64,000 nt of DNA, taken from assembly GCF_020497125.1 (NCBI RefSeq), contig NC_059087.1:14417925-14481924 (forward strand), in the 5' to 3' direction. Below are positions 22,206 to 33,784 of this stretch, piece after piece (position 1 is the first letter of the stretch; the number at the start of each line of letters is the position of its first letter). Both the position numbers and the translations under genes were made by a program. The stretch comes from Mauremys mutica (taxonomy: Eukaryota; Chordata; Testudines; Geoemydidae). Under the pieces are notes generated by a model, which did not search any database, was not told where the DNA came from, and worked only from the letters and a program-made list of their open reading frames with translations.

Positions 22206-22461
22206 CAGGGCTGGCTCCAGCTTTTTTGCCATCCCAAGTGGCAGGGGAAAAAAAAAAAAAACCCCGAGCTCCTGCCTAATTGCCGCCGAAGAAGAAGAGA
22301 CGGCATGAAGGACCTGCCGCCGAATTGCCACCAAAGACTAACGCGGAGCGCTTGATCAGCCACCAAAGTGCCGCCGAAGACCTGGACGTGCTGCCCCAAT
22401 ACTGGACGGAGTGCCACACCTTTCTATTGGCTTCTTTCGCTGGTGCTTGGAGCCGGCCCTG
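22206..22461. mobile_element. 256-bp GC-rich hAT-like MITE with 8-bp duplication
   Basis: Termini CAGGGCTGGCTCCAG and, at the right, CTTGGAGCCGGCCCTG are inverted. Flanking 8-mers CCAATAGC (22198-22205) and CCGATAGC (22462-22469) differ at one base. The interior is rich in TTGCCGCCGAAG-type blocks and has an A run at 22249-22261. Its ends resemble those of the element at 62590-62864, so the two are probably related subfamilies. Confidence 0.85.
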
Positions 22462-22469
22462 CCGATAGC

Positions 22470-24464
22470 CACTGATCACCACACAACACCACTGAGTCAA
22501 AATGCTGAGATGTGGATAACATATAACTTTGGTTTCAAGAAGCAAATTGTGGATCTGGATCTTGGACATCAAGTATTTGCATTTCCCATCCATTTAGTAG
22601 CTCTCTGCAAAATTTGGAGCCAGTTGCAGCTTCAGATTCTGAGCTCCACTGGGGCTCCGATGGGTCTTTTAGCCTAGGCTCACTTCTCCTATTACAACAG
22701 CTACCTGCTGAAGTTAGTACTACTGGGGATGGTCTAAGCACATGGCATCCCCACGGCACTGGATTAGATTACGGTGCGGGGACAAAGAGTGAGTATGTGA
22801 ATACACAGCAGGCTCAGGCAAGGCAGTCCATGCTCCTTTCCACTTTTAAATCCTCTTCCTATCAAATCACCTATTGCCCTCTAAGCTTTATCATTAAAAC
22901 ATACTCACAAATTATTAGTTTTTCCCTTTTCCCAGTTAATTACTGCTTTGTTTCAATAATAGACTATAAAATGGATGAGACACCACAAAATTTCTGAGTG
23001 ATAATATATTATGGTATTTAAATCAGAAGTTACATAGTCTTTTCTCATTCAAAGAATAGCCTCCGCTCATTTTATGTATCATGGACTTACAATATAAAGA
23101 TCTCTCTTTATCTGGTTTGCTGATAATGATAGTTTGAAAGGTATTAAAAGAGCTGATCTGCAAATACTATGTTTTTATTAGACAACTGCCCTACAATTAG
23201 AATATTTTTGAAATAAAGTTAAAGAGAAAGGAGCTTATCAAGTATTTTTAACCAAAGCCCAGTCTCATCAAAAGATTTGTCATTCTGTGTTATGGAATTA
23301 TTCTATTGTCTAGTTGGATGAGTGACTCTGAAATATTAAACATAATCAGATCCTTCTTTGGGGATATGGAAATGAGAGTAAAAAAACTAGCATGTATGGA
23401 TTATAAATCTGCCATCTACAGTTCTGAGCATGTAGCAAATTGCAGCACATCTAGATGCAAAAATTTGTTTACAAAATGTGACCTTGATCATTCCTGGGAT
23501 GTGTCTCAGATGCACTGTACCCGATAATAATATCTGGTGTTCTATTACAGTGTCTTTTTCAAACCCATTTACAGTACTGCAGTTCCCTTCTGAAGTATCC
23601 ATCTCATTCCTCATTAAAGCATGGTCTTATCTTCACAAGTTCAAAGGAATGAATCCTTCATTCTTTTTTTCTCCTGCTCTGCGTTTTTCTTAATGCACAG
23701 CAGAAACCCTAACAAGATCTTATTTAGTTTTGGGAAACCAAATGGAAAGAATATAATCCTTTCAACTTGACTGATCTCAGTCCCAGAGAACAGGCCGTTT
23801 TGTGCAGCTGTTAAACACGAGGCTATTTAATGTGCAGTGTCCATGATGTAGGGGAGGGGGGACTATTAGATACATGTCCTGCAAAAGGATTTGGCTGTCC
23901 CAACATGACAAACCTTCCTTGCCATCCAAAATTCACCCTCTTTTCTATCTGAAGTCTAAAGTACAATGAATTGCACTTCTCCTCCAGTAATAACTGAAGT
24001 CGTTTCTTTGGTCCTGTCTTCTCTGTAGAAGAGAATGCATTGGCAAAAAGGATTTTTGTTTGTTTTTACAGCCTATCACTTTAACCGTATGCAGAAGTCT
24101 CAGGATGGCTCATTGGAATCCGGACTTCAAGTCGAATGGAATTTATTAACTTTAAGATGAGGCAGGTAGCTATTACTTTAGCCATTCCAGAGATGGGCAA
24201 ATGGAAGCACAGACGTCTTGTTTCAGGGAAGCTCTGAAACACAGACTTAAAGCACAGCATATGCTGAAGTCATATGGATGTAAGCACGTGCTTGAGTATT
24301 TTCCTAAATAGTGAGTTATTCTTTTATCTGCAGGCACACAGCAAGTCAATAGGAAAACTAAGAATAGAAACCTAGAGGTTTGGGTCCTACACTTGATGAT
24401 CACCACCTGGCCCCACTCCTGATTCAGTCTCTTATTATACATGACACTTCTGGCAAGTGAGAGT
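22470..24464. other. intergenic stretch without a recognised feature
   Basis: No transposon or gene signature found. One open frame of 127 codons (22614-22997) shows no familiar motif and ordinary composition. AT-rich sequence around 22980-23300 may be unique or very old. Confidence 0.35.
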
Positions 24465-24540
24465 TGGGCCCACTAGGATAATCTAGTCTGACCTCCCACA
24501 TAACACAAGCCAGAGAATGTCATCCACTCTTTGCTTTGAC
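24465..24540 (-). mobile_element. CR1 LINE 3' fragment
   Basis: CCACTAGGATAATCTAGTCT, GACCTCCCACATAACACAAG and CCAGAGAAT are the complement of a CR1 3' region. Truncated and diverged; similar fragments lie at 4.9 and 63.1 kb. Confidence 0.6.
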
Positions 24541-25024
24541 TGGGTACTGGAAAGAAACATACAGCCAGTCCGTCATTTCTCGTTCGAAGGAAGGGCTTGA
24601 TGAGCTCCCCGGGAAGAAATGTAATGTTTCTGGTTTGGCCCATATGTTGTGTTGTCAGTGTAAAATCCAAAGGCAATAAACAAATGTAGTAATCACATCA
24701 TCATAGCAACACATTTTTTATATTGTCTGTTGGTTTTAAAATGTTACAGTTGTAAATATTAAGATCCAAATTTGAGCACATCATTTGCTCAAGACGCCAT
24801 TTGTACTCCACTATGGAAAGCAAAGAAAAACTAAGGGACAAACAAAAGAACCCCCAGGGTGTCACAGCTTTGGGGCTACAGGATATTCAAGGATCCAGGA
24901 AGTGACTTATGAATCTACATTTTATACGTGAACTCAGATCATTTCCATGGACCCACTAGACTGACTAAAAGTGGTACTGAAATCATACCCCTAATTTGAC
25001 ACACAGTCTGTCAATAGAGGGAAG

Positions 25025-25145
25025 CAGGATGGTTTTGTGATCAAGGCTGGACTAGCACTCAAGGGATCCAAGTTCAATTCTTGGTTCTGGCACAGACTTC
25101 TGATGGGAACTTGGACGAGTCACTTAATTTCTCTGGGTCTGATTC
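25025..25145 (+). repeat. MIR fragment (tRNA-like head and core)
   Basis: CACTCAAGGGATCCAAGTTC, AATTCTTGGTTCTGGCACAG, GAGTCACTTAATTTCTCTGG keep the MIR order from the B-box-like GTTCAAT to the core. Confidence 0.65.
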
Positions 25146-25598
25146 AATGTTCATTGCGGTTTATGAAAAGATTCTTATTGTCTTAAATAGGTGTTGGATC
25201 AGGTCCTCTGCCTTTCTTGGCCATTTAGATCATCATAGGCTACTGTTGGCAGGCACTTACAGGTGTTCTTATGATACAAATATTTACTACTAATAATGTA
25301 GCTTTGAGAACATTCATCAAATGTGGTACCCATCATCATTACAAATATTGCAGCATTTATCACTCCACCGGTGAGTTTATGTTTTATTCACAATACATGT
25401 TTAATAGGCAGAATGCCCATTCTAGGACCTGATAGTGACTGCCTTCCTCATATCATTTTAGATATTTACCCAGTGCTCTAATAGCAAGTAAAGGTGCTCA
25501 GCACCACTCATGAGGTACTCAGCACCTTGCAGGAAAGGGAATTTAGATTTGGATAGGCTTTTGTCAGCTCTTGTCAATTGACCAGTATAGAGACAGAG

Positions 25599-25619
25599 AC
25601 ACACACACACACACACACA
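25599..25619. repeat. (AC)n microsatellite
   Basis: About ten AC units after AGAGACAGAG. Confidence 0.93.
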
Positions 25620-26789
25620 TATATTTAGATTGAATTGCACTCAAAGGCTCCTTTTTGCCTCTCCTTAGTCTCATCCTCCTTCATGATCCTAGCCGAACAC
25701 TCATCATTTTAATTTTTCAGGAGAAAAATAAAGTTCAAAAATGCTCTCAGTCAGTAGGTGTCACTTGTATGCAAAGTAAGCACCAGACCATCATCCTGCA
25801 GCCTAGACCTGGTATTCTCCAGTCTAATGAACAAGCTGTATGTTCTTTCCTCGCTAACGCCTCCTTCACAGCCACTCATTAACACAGATAGAGATGTCAA
25901 AGATGACTCTTTGAATTAACTTTTTCTTTCCTAGGCAAGAATAAAAGGATAGTTGTGCTACTACTAATAAAGCACAAAATAGTTGCCAGTTGAATTTGGT
26001 TTCTTTCTAGCTTATTTATTAGCTGACACATTGGGACTGCATACCTACTTCAAAAGAATCTATTTTCTCCTCAGTGCAGTCTAAATGCTTTGGATAATAT
26101 CGCGGGGCTGTATTTGTAATCAGCTAGATAATCCTGCAGAAAGTACAGAAGTAAATTCCCTGGCCTTCTGTAATAGGCAGCACTGCAGTGGCCATGTGAT
26201 CAAGAAACAGAAATACAGAAGAAGAAAAGCATAACGGATGCAGAGAAAATGAAGTAAACTCAGACCTTTACCGAGAGAGAGGAAATTATATTACACGAAT
26301 GAGGATGGAAAAAAGAGAATTAAATGAAAAACACTGAGCTGCAGAAAAAAGAAAGTAAAAGAAGTGACTCGAGGAAAGGGTAAAGGAAAACTGAGTGAGA
26401 GAAGTAGGTTAGACAGACAAAACAAAGACCACCACAAGTGACAGAAAGTCCCAGAGGTAAGAGGAGCATTAAGGGGCTAGATCAGGGTGAAAGCCCACTA
26501 TTCAATTTAGCATTAATAAGAAGATCAAAGGGATTTCTTTCATGCTCGGTATATTTACAGATACGTTTCTCATTATTGTATATTGCTATGGGCTTTGATT
26601 GCTCTAAAAAGTGACCAGAACAAGGGAAGATTCCCGCACGGGATTAAATCTGGGAACTAAGGTCTGCAGTAGGCCCTCAGATAACACAGTGACGAACAAG
26701 GTATAAGGGCATCTCAGGAGCCTTCCATGGATGTTTGAGTCACGTCCGAAATGCCTTGATGGAAGAGGAACTCTTTTCCAATGCAAGTG

Positions 26790-26875
26790 CATATAATGGG
26801 TCCAAACCCTGCTCCCACTAAAGTCAAAGGAAAATTTTCCATTGGCTTAAATGGGAGCAGAATCTGACTCATATC
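26790..26875. repeat. palindromic repeat
   Basis: GGTCCAAACCCTGCTCCCAC, TAAAGTCAAAGGAAAATTTT, CCATTGGCTTAAATGGGAGC, AGAATCTGAC: inverted halves around AAAATTTTC. The preceding 25.7-26.79 kb holds no recognised feature. Confidence 0.55.
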
Positions 26876-27110
26876 TGGTTAAGGATGCTGTGGGGGCAAG
26901 GATCAGTTTGTTGGTTAGAGTATCTTTGGGTGGAGGTGCAGTCATAGGATTGACATAACCTAACCGGGCCCATGTTTTCAAACTCGTGTGTCTAAAGTTA
27001 AGCACCTAAATACAGAACAGGCTGATAGTCAGAGGTGCTGATCGCCCATGACTCCAAATGAAGGCAGCAAAGAATCCTGTGGCACCTTATAGACTAACAG
27101 ACGTTTTGCA

Positions 27111-27150
27111 GCATGAGCTTTCGTGGGTGAATACCCACTTCTTCAGATGC
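27111..27150 (-). ncRNA. hammerhead-ribozyme-like hairpin, subfamily B
   Basis: The minus strand reads GCATCTGAAGA, A, hairpin GTGGGT/ACCCAC with loop ATTC, then GAAAGC and TCATGC. The catalytic strings CUGANGA and GAAA are both intact here. The base at the expected cleavage position after the short stem III is G rather than A, C or U, so cleavage is doubtful. Confidence 0.6.
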
Positions 27151-27225
27151 AAGTGGTGGAAATTTCCTGGGGCAGGTATATATAAGCAAGCAAGAAGCAA
27201 GCTAGAGATAGCGAGGTTAGATCAA

Positions 27226-27420
27226 TCAGGGTGGATGAGGCCCTGTTCTAGCAGTTGAGGTGTGAAAACCAAGGGAGGAGAAACTGGTTCTGTAATTGGC
27301 AAGCCATTCACAGTCTTTGTTTAGTCCTGAGCTGATGGTGTCAAATTTGCAGATGAACTGGAGCTCAGCAGTTTCTCTTTGAAGTCTGGTCCTACAGTTT
27401 TTTTGCTGTAGGATGGCCAC
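27226..27420 (-). pseudogene. C-terminal remnant of Penelope-like endonuclease protein
   Basis: Translates as MAILQQKNCRTRLQRETAEL... and ends ...SSLGFHTSTARTGPHPP. It aligns by eye with the last 65 codons of the frame at 33785-34232, differing at a few residues. The GIY-YIG catalytic part is missing, because the element was truncated from its 5' side. Confidence 0.7.
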
Positions 27421-27484
27421 CTTAAGATCTGCTATTGTGTGGCTAGGGAGGTTGAAGTGTTCTCCTACAGGTTTGAAGGCAGCA

Positions 27485-28762
27485 GAAGCTATAGCGGTGT
27501 GAAGCCCCTAGGCATGATAGCTGTGAATTAAGCCTGTAATGTCTGTAAAGATAAGCATGCGTGTGAAGGAGACGACATTACCAAAGGCAAAGTTGAACTG
27601 AGATTCCCTCTGCTGCGTGACTCGCAGCATCACCTGCTCCAATTCATTTCCCGAGGCTTACCTTGAAAGGTAACAGTTATCTCACCAAATTCTAGCAAGT
27701 AAGGAGAAAGTACCACCTCCCAAGCTCCCACATGGCAAATATACACACTGCAAAGGCAGCCTCAGTTTACAACTGTCTTCTGTCAAAGAACAGGGCACAG
27801 CTGCCCCATGCTGTTACTAGGGTTAAGGGTAATCGGAGCAGCTCAGACTCTGCTATGTCAGGGAGCATGTGCAGAGCCCTCCAGACTCCTAGGCCATGTC
27901 TAATTAGGTGCTGTGTGGTTCTTGCTGTGCAATGGCATCTCTATGCTGCTCTAAAAAGGCCAGGATCAGGCTGGCTAACTTCACCCCACATTCCTAGCAC
28001 TGGCTGTGCACTTGTGGCATGCACCTGTACACACCAACAGCCAGAAGCGGGCCAACAGTTCAAGTGATCGCAGCATTTTGGAAAACTTTACTTCCCATTA
28101 GACTCGCTTTACAATGTGAAAGAGGCTTGTGCTTGTCAAACCCACACATTCCGTTGCTAGTCTCTTCATTCATTTCATTAAGTTTCTGGGTCACTACTCA
28201 AGTCAAATATAGTTTATAGCGCAACGCGAGGAAGTCAGTATGGTTCAGCAAGAAGAGCGCTGTTTTCTGAACGAGGGTGCAGTGCGTAGGTGCCACTCAA
28301 TAGTGTGCCATGCAATGGGCTGGGCTGCTGTCACTGCGGGTGGGTTTGCTATCCGTCTTTCTGAAACACCACTCTGATCTTGCGTGGTATTAAACAACAA
28401 GCCGGGAGATCAAAGGGCCATGAGTTCGGATACTTATTTTAAAGCTTCCCTCTGAACTTGCCTTTGCAGTAAATTAGTTAAGTTCCTTGTCTAAGCAATA
28501 ATGCTCCAGTCTAGGACCATCACGGGGTTCAGACAGTTGTAAGGTCTCTCCAGACGTGAGTTATAGTAAAGAAAGAAAGAAAAAAGGAGGGGACTGTAAT
28601 TGATTACACAGAGGATTTTCTTTTAGGCTGCCCTAAAATACAAACAGGAAGCTGCAAAACTCAATGATCTTGGGAGGTGGGGGGTTAAGTTAGGCAACGA
28701 GGCACAGTGGACGGTGCAGTTCAGAGGAATTGTTTAATCTCTCAAATGCATTGTTAAGCCAC
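27485..28762. other. intergenic stretch without a recognised feature
   Basis: An open frame of 111 codons at 27732-28067 has no familiar motif. Sequence near 28233-28300 has a loosely tRNA-like 'GTTCAGCAAGAAGAGCGC' string but no B-box at the right distance. Confidence 0.35.
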
Positions 28763-28765
28763 TCA

Positions 28766-28997
28766 GGGTACACCTAACACACAAGCATGATCCTGGGTCT
28801 ATAGACTCAGGCTCACGCTATAGCACTACAAATAGCTGTGTAGACATTTGGGCTTGGGCTCTGAAGCCTAGGGAAGGGGGTGGGCTGTTCACACAGCTAT
28901 TTTTAATGCCAGAGAGTGAGCCCTGTGAGCCTGAGTCTATAGACCCAGCCTCTGAGATTCGCTGCTGCGGGATCCTGCTTGCCATGTAGACATACTC
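28766..28997. mobile_element. 232-bp foldback MITE, Harbinger-like, TSD TCA
   Basis: Termini GGGTACACCTAACAC and the complement of the right end, GAGTATGTCTACATG, are related, and TCA flanks both sides (28763-28765 and 28998-29000). Inside, GGGTCTATAGACTCAGGCTC is mirrored by GAGCCTGAGTCTATAGACCC, so most of the element folds on itself. Confidence 0.65.
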
Positions 28998-29329
28998 TCA
29001 AAAGAGTTGAAGAATCCACTAGGAATGCATAGGCCAGTGTTCACTGCCATTCGGGGCGTCATTTCAGAACAATCCTGAATTGTGTCAGCCTAGGGAACAG
29101 TGCATGTGATTATCTCCTGCCAAGTCTGGGGGAGGAGCAAAACATGGAATACATAATGGAGCACACAGACCTCTGAAAAGTCACGGGGGTTGGCAATGGA
29201 AATGGAAGGGGGAAAGGATGACTCAGAACACGTAGAAAGATGAGGCAGTCACGGTAAAACTCCCATTCTCTTTCTGGCACAATGACTATTTAAGTATTTA
29301 TCCACGGTGGGGCAGCCATTGGGCACAGG

Positions 29330-30150
29330 CAGGGAGAAAGACTCTGTAGTCGAGCGGTTTGGGTACCACCCATGTGGGAGATTCCAGGTCCAGTTCCTCT
29401 GCTCTGATCACTCATGATTTACCTGTAGCAGAACAGCTTCAACAGGAGAGACTGAAGGAGCCCCACCTCAGATATCCCATAGTTCAGTGGTTACAGTGCT
29501 GTCCTGAAATGTAGGAGACGCCCATTCAAATCCTTTCCCCCTGTCTGCTGGCTGAGAGGGTGCGTCTCTAAGGTGACCAGACAGCAAGTATGAAAAATCG
29601 GGACGGGGGTGGGGGGCAATAGGTGCCTATATAACACTAAGCCCCAAATATCAGGACTGTCCCTATAAAATCGGGACATCTGGTCACCCTATGTCTCTCA
29701 CATCCCAGGTGAGTTCACTAACCATGGGACTAAAAGTTAGATGATGGGCATCACCACCACCACCTTCTCTTCCCACAAGAAACATCTTAGGTGCCAACAG
29801 TGCCTGGCTTCAGGAGATAGAAATCCATCAGTGGGAACTAAGCTGAGAAAGGTGCCTCGCTGCAGCCAGGACTTTAGGGAGGCCAAACTCCAGGAGAAGG
29901 GCAGGGCTTAGTACACCTCCCTCGTCAGCATCTTCCAGTGGCTTCCCGCCTACGGTGGATGGCATTCTAAGGAGCCTCTCCCCTCTTCATTGGGTAGGAA
30001 GCCTAGGCACCTCACTCAAGCTTTGTGGATCACAGTGTTGTTCCTGCGATTTTCTAGGCACCCAGAAGTTAGGCGGTGTGATGCTCAGCCCTGGGGCCTT
30101 CCAGCACCAAACAGAGCGACACCGAAATACCTTTAGGAATCTGGGCCTCA
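29330..30150. repeat. old composite interspersed repeat with tRNA-like box, split by a MITE
   Basis: 29470-29530 reads CCCATAGTTCAGTGGTTACA ... CCCATTCAAATCC, resembling A and B boxes of a tRNA-derived promoter. GAGATTCCAGGTCCAGTTCC (near 29378) and TCACATCCCAGGTGAGTTCA (near 29698) are related sub-blocks. 29940-30150 continues with GCCTAGGCACC and AATCTGGGCC palindromic-family motifs. It looks like an old DNA transposon or SINE composite; I cannot name it. The element at 29570-29690 is inserted in it. Confidence 0.42.
29570..29690. mobile_element. 121-bp hAT-like MITE, inverse copy of the 10.29 kb element
   Basis: AAGGTGACCAGACAG...ATCTGGTCACCCT gives the same inverted repeats as the element at 10287-10410, with the interior in opposite orientation (GAAAAATCGGGACGGGGG, CTATAAAATCGGGACATC). 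Flanks GCGTCTCT (29562-29569) and ATGTCTCT (29691-29698) match at 6 of 8. Confidence 0.88.
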
Positions 30151-30290
30151 ACCACTCTGCACCTCAGCTCCCCGCTCTATAAAATGGTGCTCATAGCACT
30201 GCCCTCCCTCAGAGGGTGTTGTGAGGATAAATGCATTAATCATCGTGAGGTGCTCAGCACTGTGGTGGTAAATCCCTAAGACAGATAGAA
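30150..30290 (+). repeat. MIR fragment
   Basis: CACTCTGCACCTCAGCTCCC, TATAAAATGGTGCTCATAGC, GGGTGTTGTGAGGATAAATG and GTGAGGTGCTCAGCACTGTG follow the MIR core and 3' end in order. Well recognisable. Confidence 0.8.
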
Positions 30291-30659
30291 GCATGTTGTG
30301 TGCATCCAAACTGCACACTAGGTTTCCCTTAAAGGTATCCTCTGAGATGACTGGGGTTACCTGCTGGTAGCAAAGACAAGCTACAAAAGGACATGTTCCT
30401 TATCTTTACTGACTGAAAAGATTTTGTGGCTCCCTATTAACTCCTGTCTTCTATCAATCACTTTGGGGATGGGGGTGGGAGGGGAAGTGAAAAGACAAGA
30501 GACCTGAGTTGGTTTCACTCCACTTCTTTACACCAGCAGATTAGCGCGGGCACAGACTCTGAGAACTCTACTCTGTGCCTAACTTCTCCTTCCCTCAAGT
30601 CCCTACTCTCAACTGAGTGTTTAAAACGGAATTTGAGGCAGGTGCTGCAGTGTTCTACA

Positions 30660-31150
30660 CAGACAAGCCGAGAGCCATTTTTAAAAAAAGGCATTAAAAA
30701 TTTATTTTTTTATTACGATGCTGCCGAGCACTCCTTGGAAGCTAACACCTCACTGTTAATAAAACAGGAGCTGGCTTCTGATGATTTGCTGATGGCAATG
30801 TTTTAAAGAAATCTCTAATACCGCATTCTGAATAATTCTCATTGATTTGGCTATATACGACTGGAAATTCATGCATGTTTAATCCTCAGCTTCTTCCTTA
30901 AGAGACTGTCTCTCTCCAGATGTTTGATTTTCCTTCTCTTTTAGAAGTTTTCATGCACAGCGATTGTTGTTGTTTTTTGTTTTTTTTTGTCCTGGATTGT
31001 CAATAGCAGCTGGTGATGATTATGCTACACATTGAATCATGAATTGCACTTCTGGCTTCAGTAACAATCTAATGATGTTCTATTGACAGATGTGTTGCAT
31101 TAGTTTACATGAGGGAGCATGTGCTTCTCAATGTATGGCTGAATAGAAAC
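30660..31150. other. candidate conserved non-coding element
   Basis: Repeat-free sequence with many TAAT/ATTA cores and blocks such as CTGATGATTTGCTGATGGCA and CATTCTGAATAATTCTCATT. It resembles developmental enhancers in gene deserts. This is composition-based inference; only alignment can decide. Confidence 0.3.
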
Positions 31151-31463
31151 TACGGTACTCGCTGCAAAACGTGAACAAGTGTCCTGCAATTTAGCCCTTA
31201 GTCAGTGTGATAGCTGGTCATACTCTATAAAGAGAATAGTTCCGGTGATAAATTTCACTGGAGCAATGAAAAACACATCTGTGACCTAGCTGCTATTTTC
31301 CTGAACAATTTCAATTTTTCAGCTGAGGCGATAGAGCAGTTCTATTAAAAAAAAAATAAAAAATAAGTAAGGTTGTACATTTTTTCCTCATTAGAAAAAT
31401 CTTGATTCTTCCACCTCTCACACTCCTTTTATGCTTAAAAATAGCTCAATCATTTTTGGTTAA

Positions 31464-31482
31464 ACACACACACACACACACA
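31464..31482. repeat. (CA)n microsatellite
   Basis: About nine CA units. Confidence 0.93.
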
Positions 31483-31754
31483 GCTCCCTGACTAACTTTT
31501 TCATCTAAGAAGGTAAAACTCTCAAACAACAGAAAACGACTTGCAGTAATGGAAATGCTTAGGCTACCTTAGTGAGAGACCATCGCTATTCTGACCACCT
31601 ATATTATTGTATGGATATGACTAAACACCACATTTCCTGTTTGCAAGCAAATAAGCCAACTGTTACACTTATGTCATTGGACATGTATTTTACTGGAGCA
31701 AGCGATACAGATCTGTGAAATATGGCTTGTAACAGCTACGCACCAGTATTTTTA

Positions 31755-31975
31755 CAGGTTGAGATTTTAAGAGCTAGTCAGGAGATTTGAAAACCCCACC
31801 CAGTGTGAAAAAGTACCTCAGTGATTTAGGAACACAAGTCCAATTGAAAGTCAATGGAATTTGCGCTTCCAAGTCATTTAGGAGCATTTGAAAATCCCAT
31901 CCACAATTCTCCATGTAACAGATAGCAGTTCTATGCCTAAATCTCCTAGTAGCTTTTGGAAACCTCAACCACAGC
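31755..31975. repeat. palindromic repeat with TTGAAAATCCCA motif
   Basis: GGAGATTTGAAAACCCCACC, TTGAAAGTCAATGGAATTTG, GGAGCATTTGAAAATCCCAT and CCTCAACCACAGCTCC. The core TCAATGG and the flanking TTTGAAAATCCCA are shared with copies near 48.4 and 51.1 kb. Confidence 0.55.
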
Positions 31976-32391
31976 TCCTAATAGTAAGGCCAATGCTGTG
32001 AGATGCCAAGCCCTGTTGACCTCTATGAGAGTTCAGGGTGCTTATAATCTTGCCGGATCAGACTATACGGTGTCACTCATGAGAAGCAAGTATCTGACAG
32101 TCCCCCGCCCCCACTTTTCTCCATGCTACTTTATAGGGGACAGATGTTTGTAATGGTGCCCACTGTGCCCTTCCAGTATCAATAATCCAACAAACGGCAT
32201 GTAAGGACTATCGCTTGCAATCACTAGTTTGGTTCTCCTCAGCCTATGCACCAATGGTAAAAAGGGGAATATTGAATTTTAAACACAACGGCCACTTATC
32301 TTGCAAATGTACGTAAATTAGTAACCTTATCCAGTGAGTAGTTCCATGAGATTGTTCACATCACTAAGGGTCTGTGGAATTGTGTGGCTAA

Positions 32392-32527
32392 GGGCTTGTC
32401 TATACAGGGGTATTGACCAAAGTAGCTCCCCACACGGACACTATTCTGGAATAAGAAGGATTCTGTTCCTTAATAAATTCTCCTTTGGAAGCACTAATTA
32501 TTCTAGAATAAAATAACTTTTACAGGG
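32392..32527. mobile_element. Harbinger-like MITE fragment with TTCTGGAATAA blocks
   Basis: Starts GGGCTTGTCTATACAGGGG after TAA and carries ACTATTCTGGAATAAG and ATTCTAGAATAAAATAAC, a family in which related sites repeat. The right terminal repeat (GTAGACAAGCCC) is lost or decayed to TTTTACAGGG. Confidence 0.55.
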
Positions 32528-33400
32528 AATCACGAGGAACTTCCCGTCAGTTTCCCCATGTTGGTAAACCATAAGCAGCTATTGCTTAATTGGCGAATAA
32601 ATGGTTTGTTTATAATCTATTTTAAAAAGCAACACAAAGAACTCATGTGCTCATCACCTGAATGTGTTAAAATTAATTAGTAGAAAACTGGCTGATTCCC
32701 TAAGGTACATCCTGGAGTAATACAACAAACACAATAATACTGACAGTCATTGGTAAAAGGCTAATCCATCCCTCAGTGCTCCTTAATTAGCAACTATAGG
32801 AGACCCTCTTAATTGGCATCTGATAGTTGATTAGAACAGACAAATTAACTGTCACTCAACCTTTGATTGGCAGTCAACTTTGTTTCCTGTTAACTCCAAC
32901 AGACCCTCTGAAGATCATGTCTGAAGACCAGGCTAAATTACCAGCTGCTTGTCTCAGTTTAGTTTGGCACCCTAAAGAATTTTATCATGATTTTAGTGCT
33001 GATGTTGCATTGCGATGTTGCATTGCAATGCTGCATATGCTCTACTGATTGCTCAATATGGTTTATATTAATACAAGTAGCAGGCTGTCACTGTTCAGAG
33101 AGTAGGTAGTTACAAGGAGTGCACTGGTTATTTTATAACGGGAATCGTTTATTATTGAGCAAGAGTGTTCACCAAGCGCTATAAAATCAATGTATAATTT
33201 TTTTGCACTTTATTTGGACTGAAAAATGATTTTGCTTGGCATTGTTTTCTGAGGAGAACTCTTAGAAAGAAATGCGGGGGGGAGGAAGGGGAGAGAAAGC
33301 TTTTAGGATTGTAGTTTGGTCAGCAATCCACTCTGGAAACCAAGATTAAAGATGACAGTTGGTAGATGATTATGTCATGGTTAAGTTGCTTTACGGACCC
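32528..33400. other. intergenic stretch without a recognised feature
   Basis: No recognised gene or repeat. 32780-32890 is rich in TTAATTAGCAACT/TCTTAATTGGCA/ACAAATTAACTG motifs and may be another conserved non-coding piece. Confidence 0.25.
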
Positions 33401-33690
33401 AAAGCCAGTGTAGGGTCAGGCATTCCGGCCCGAAAGAAAAGCATCAAAAGGTTAATGAAGAAATGTGCTCTGATGGGGGTCTAAGCCGACCATGAATATG
33501 TTTAGATTGAAAATTAGAAAAAAGTTGCTAACCATCAGAGGAGCGAGATTCTGGAGCAGCCTCCCAGTAGGAGCAGTGGGGACAAAGAGCCTAACTCATT
33601 TTAAGTATCAGAGGGGTAGCCGTGTTAGTCTGGATCTGTAAAAGCAGCAAAGAATCCTGTGGCACCTTATAGACTAACAGACGTTTTGCA

Positions 33691-33730
33691 GCATGAGCTT
33701 TCGTGGGTGAATACCCACTTCTTCGGATGC
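33691..33730 (-). ncRNA. hammerhead-like hairpin in left inverted segment
   Basis: The minus strand reads GCATCCGAAGAAGTGGGT...CACCCACGAAAGCTCATGC. Stem II GTGGGT/ACCCAC and GAAA are kept; the CUGANGA core is CCGAAGA, so U4 is lost. Probably inactive. Confidence 0.55.
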
Positions 33731-33784
33731 AAGTAGTGGAAATTTCCAGGGGCAGGTATATATATGCAAGCAAGAAGCAAGCTA

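Larger units (their letters stand above)
27070..27473 (-). mobile_element. 5'-truncated Penelope-like retroelement with 11-bp target duplication
   Basis: The minus strand runs from the end of a GIY-YIG-protein reading frame into a terminal segment with a hammerhead-like hairpin and the shared tail TTAGTCTATAAGGTGCCACA. It is flanked by TGAAGGCAGCA on both sides (27059-27069 and 27474-27484), a perfect 11-mer, although part of it may overlap the element's own GCAGCA end. The copy lacks the reverse transcriptase, the endonuclease core and any 5' terminal repeat. It is about as similar to the 33.6 kb copy as a sister insertion would be. Confidence 0.78.

Noticed and set aside
28233..28300. tRNA-like string GTTCAGCAAGAAGAGCGC
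   Set aside because: Lacks a B-box at the expected spacing and a cloverleaf; not a tRNA gene.
29470..29530. A- and B-box-like sequences resembling a tRNA gene
   Set aside because: No anticodon or acceptor stems form; better read as a SINE-type or composite repeat.
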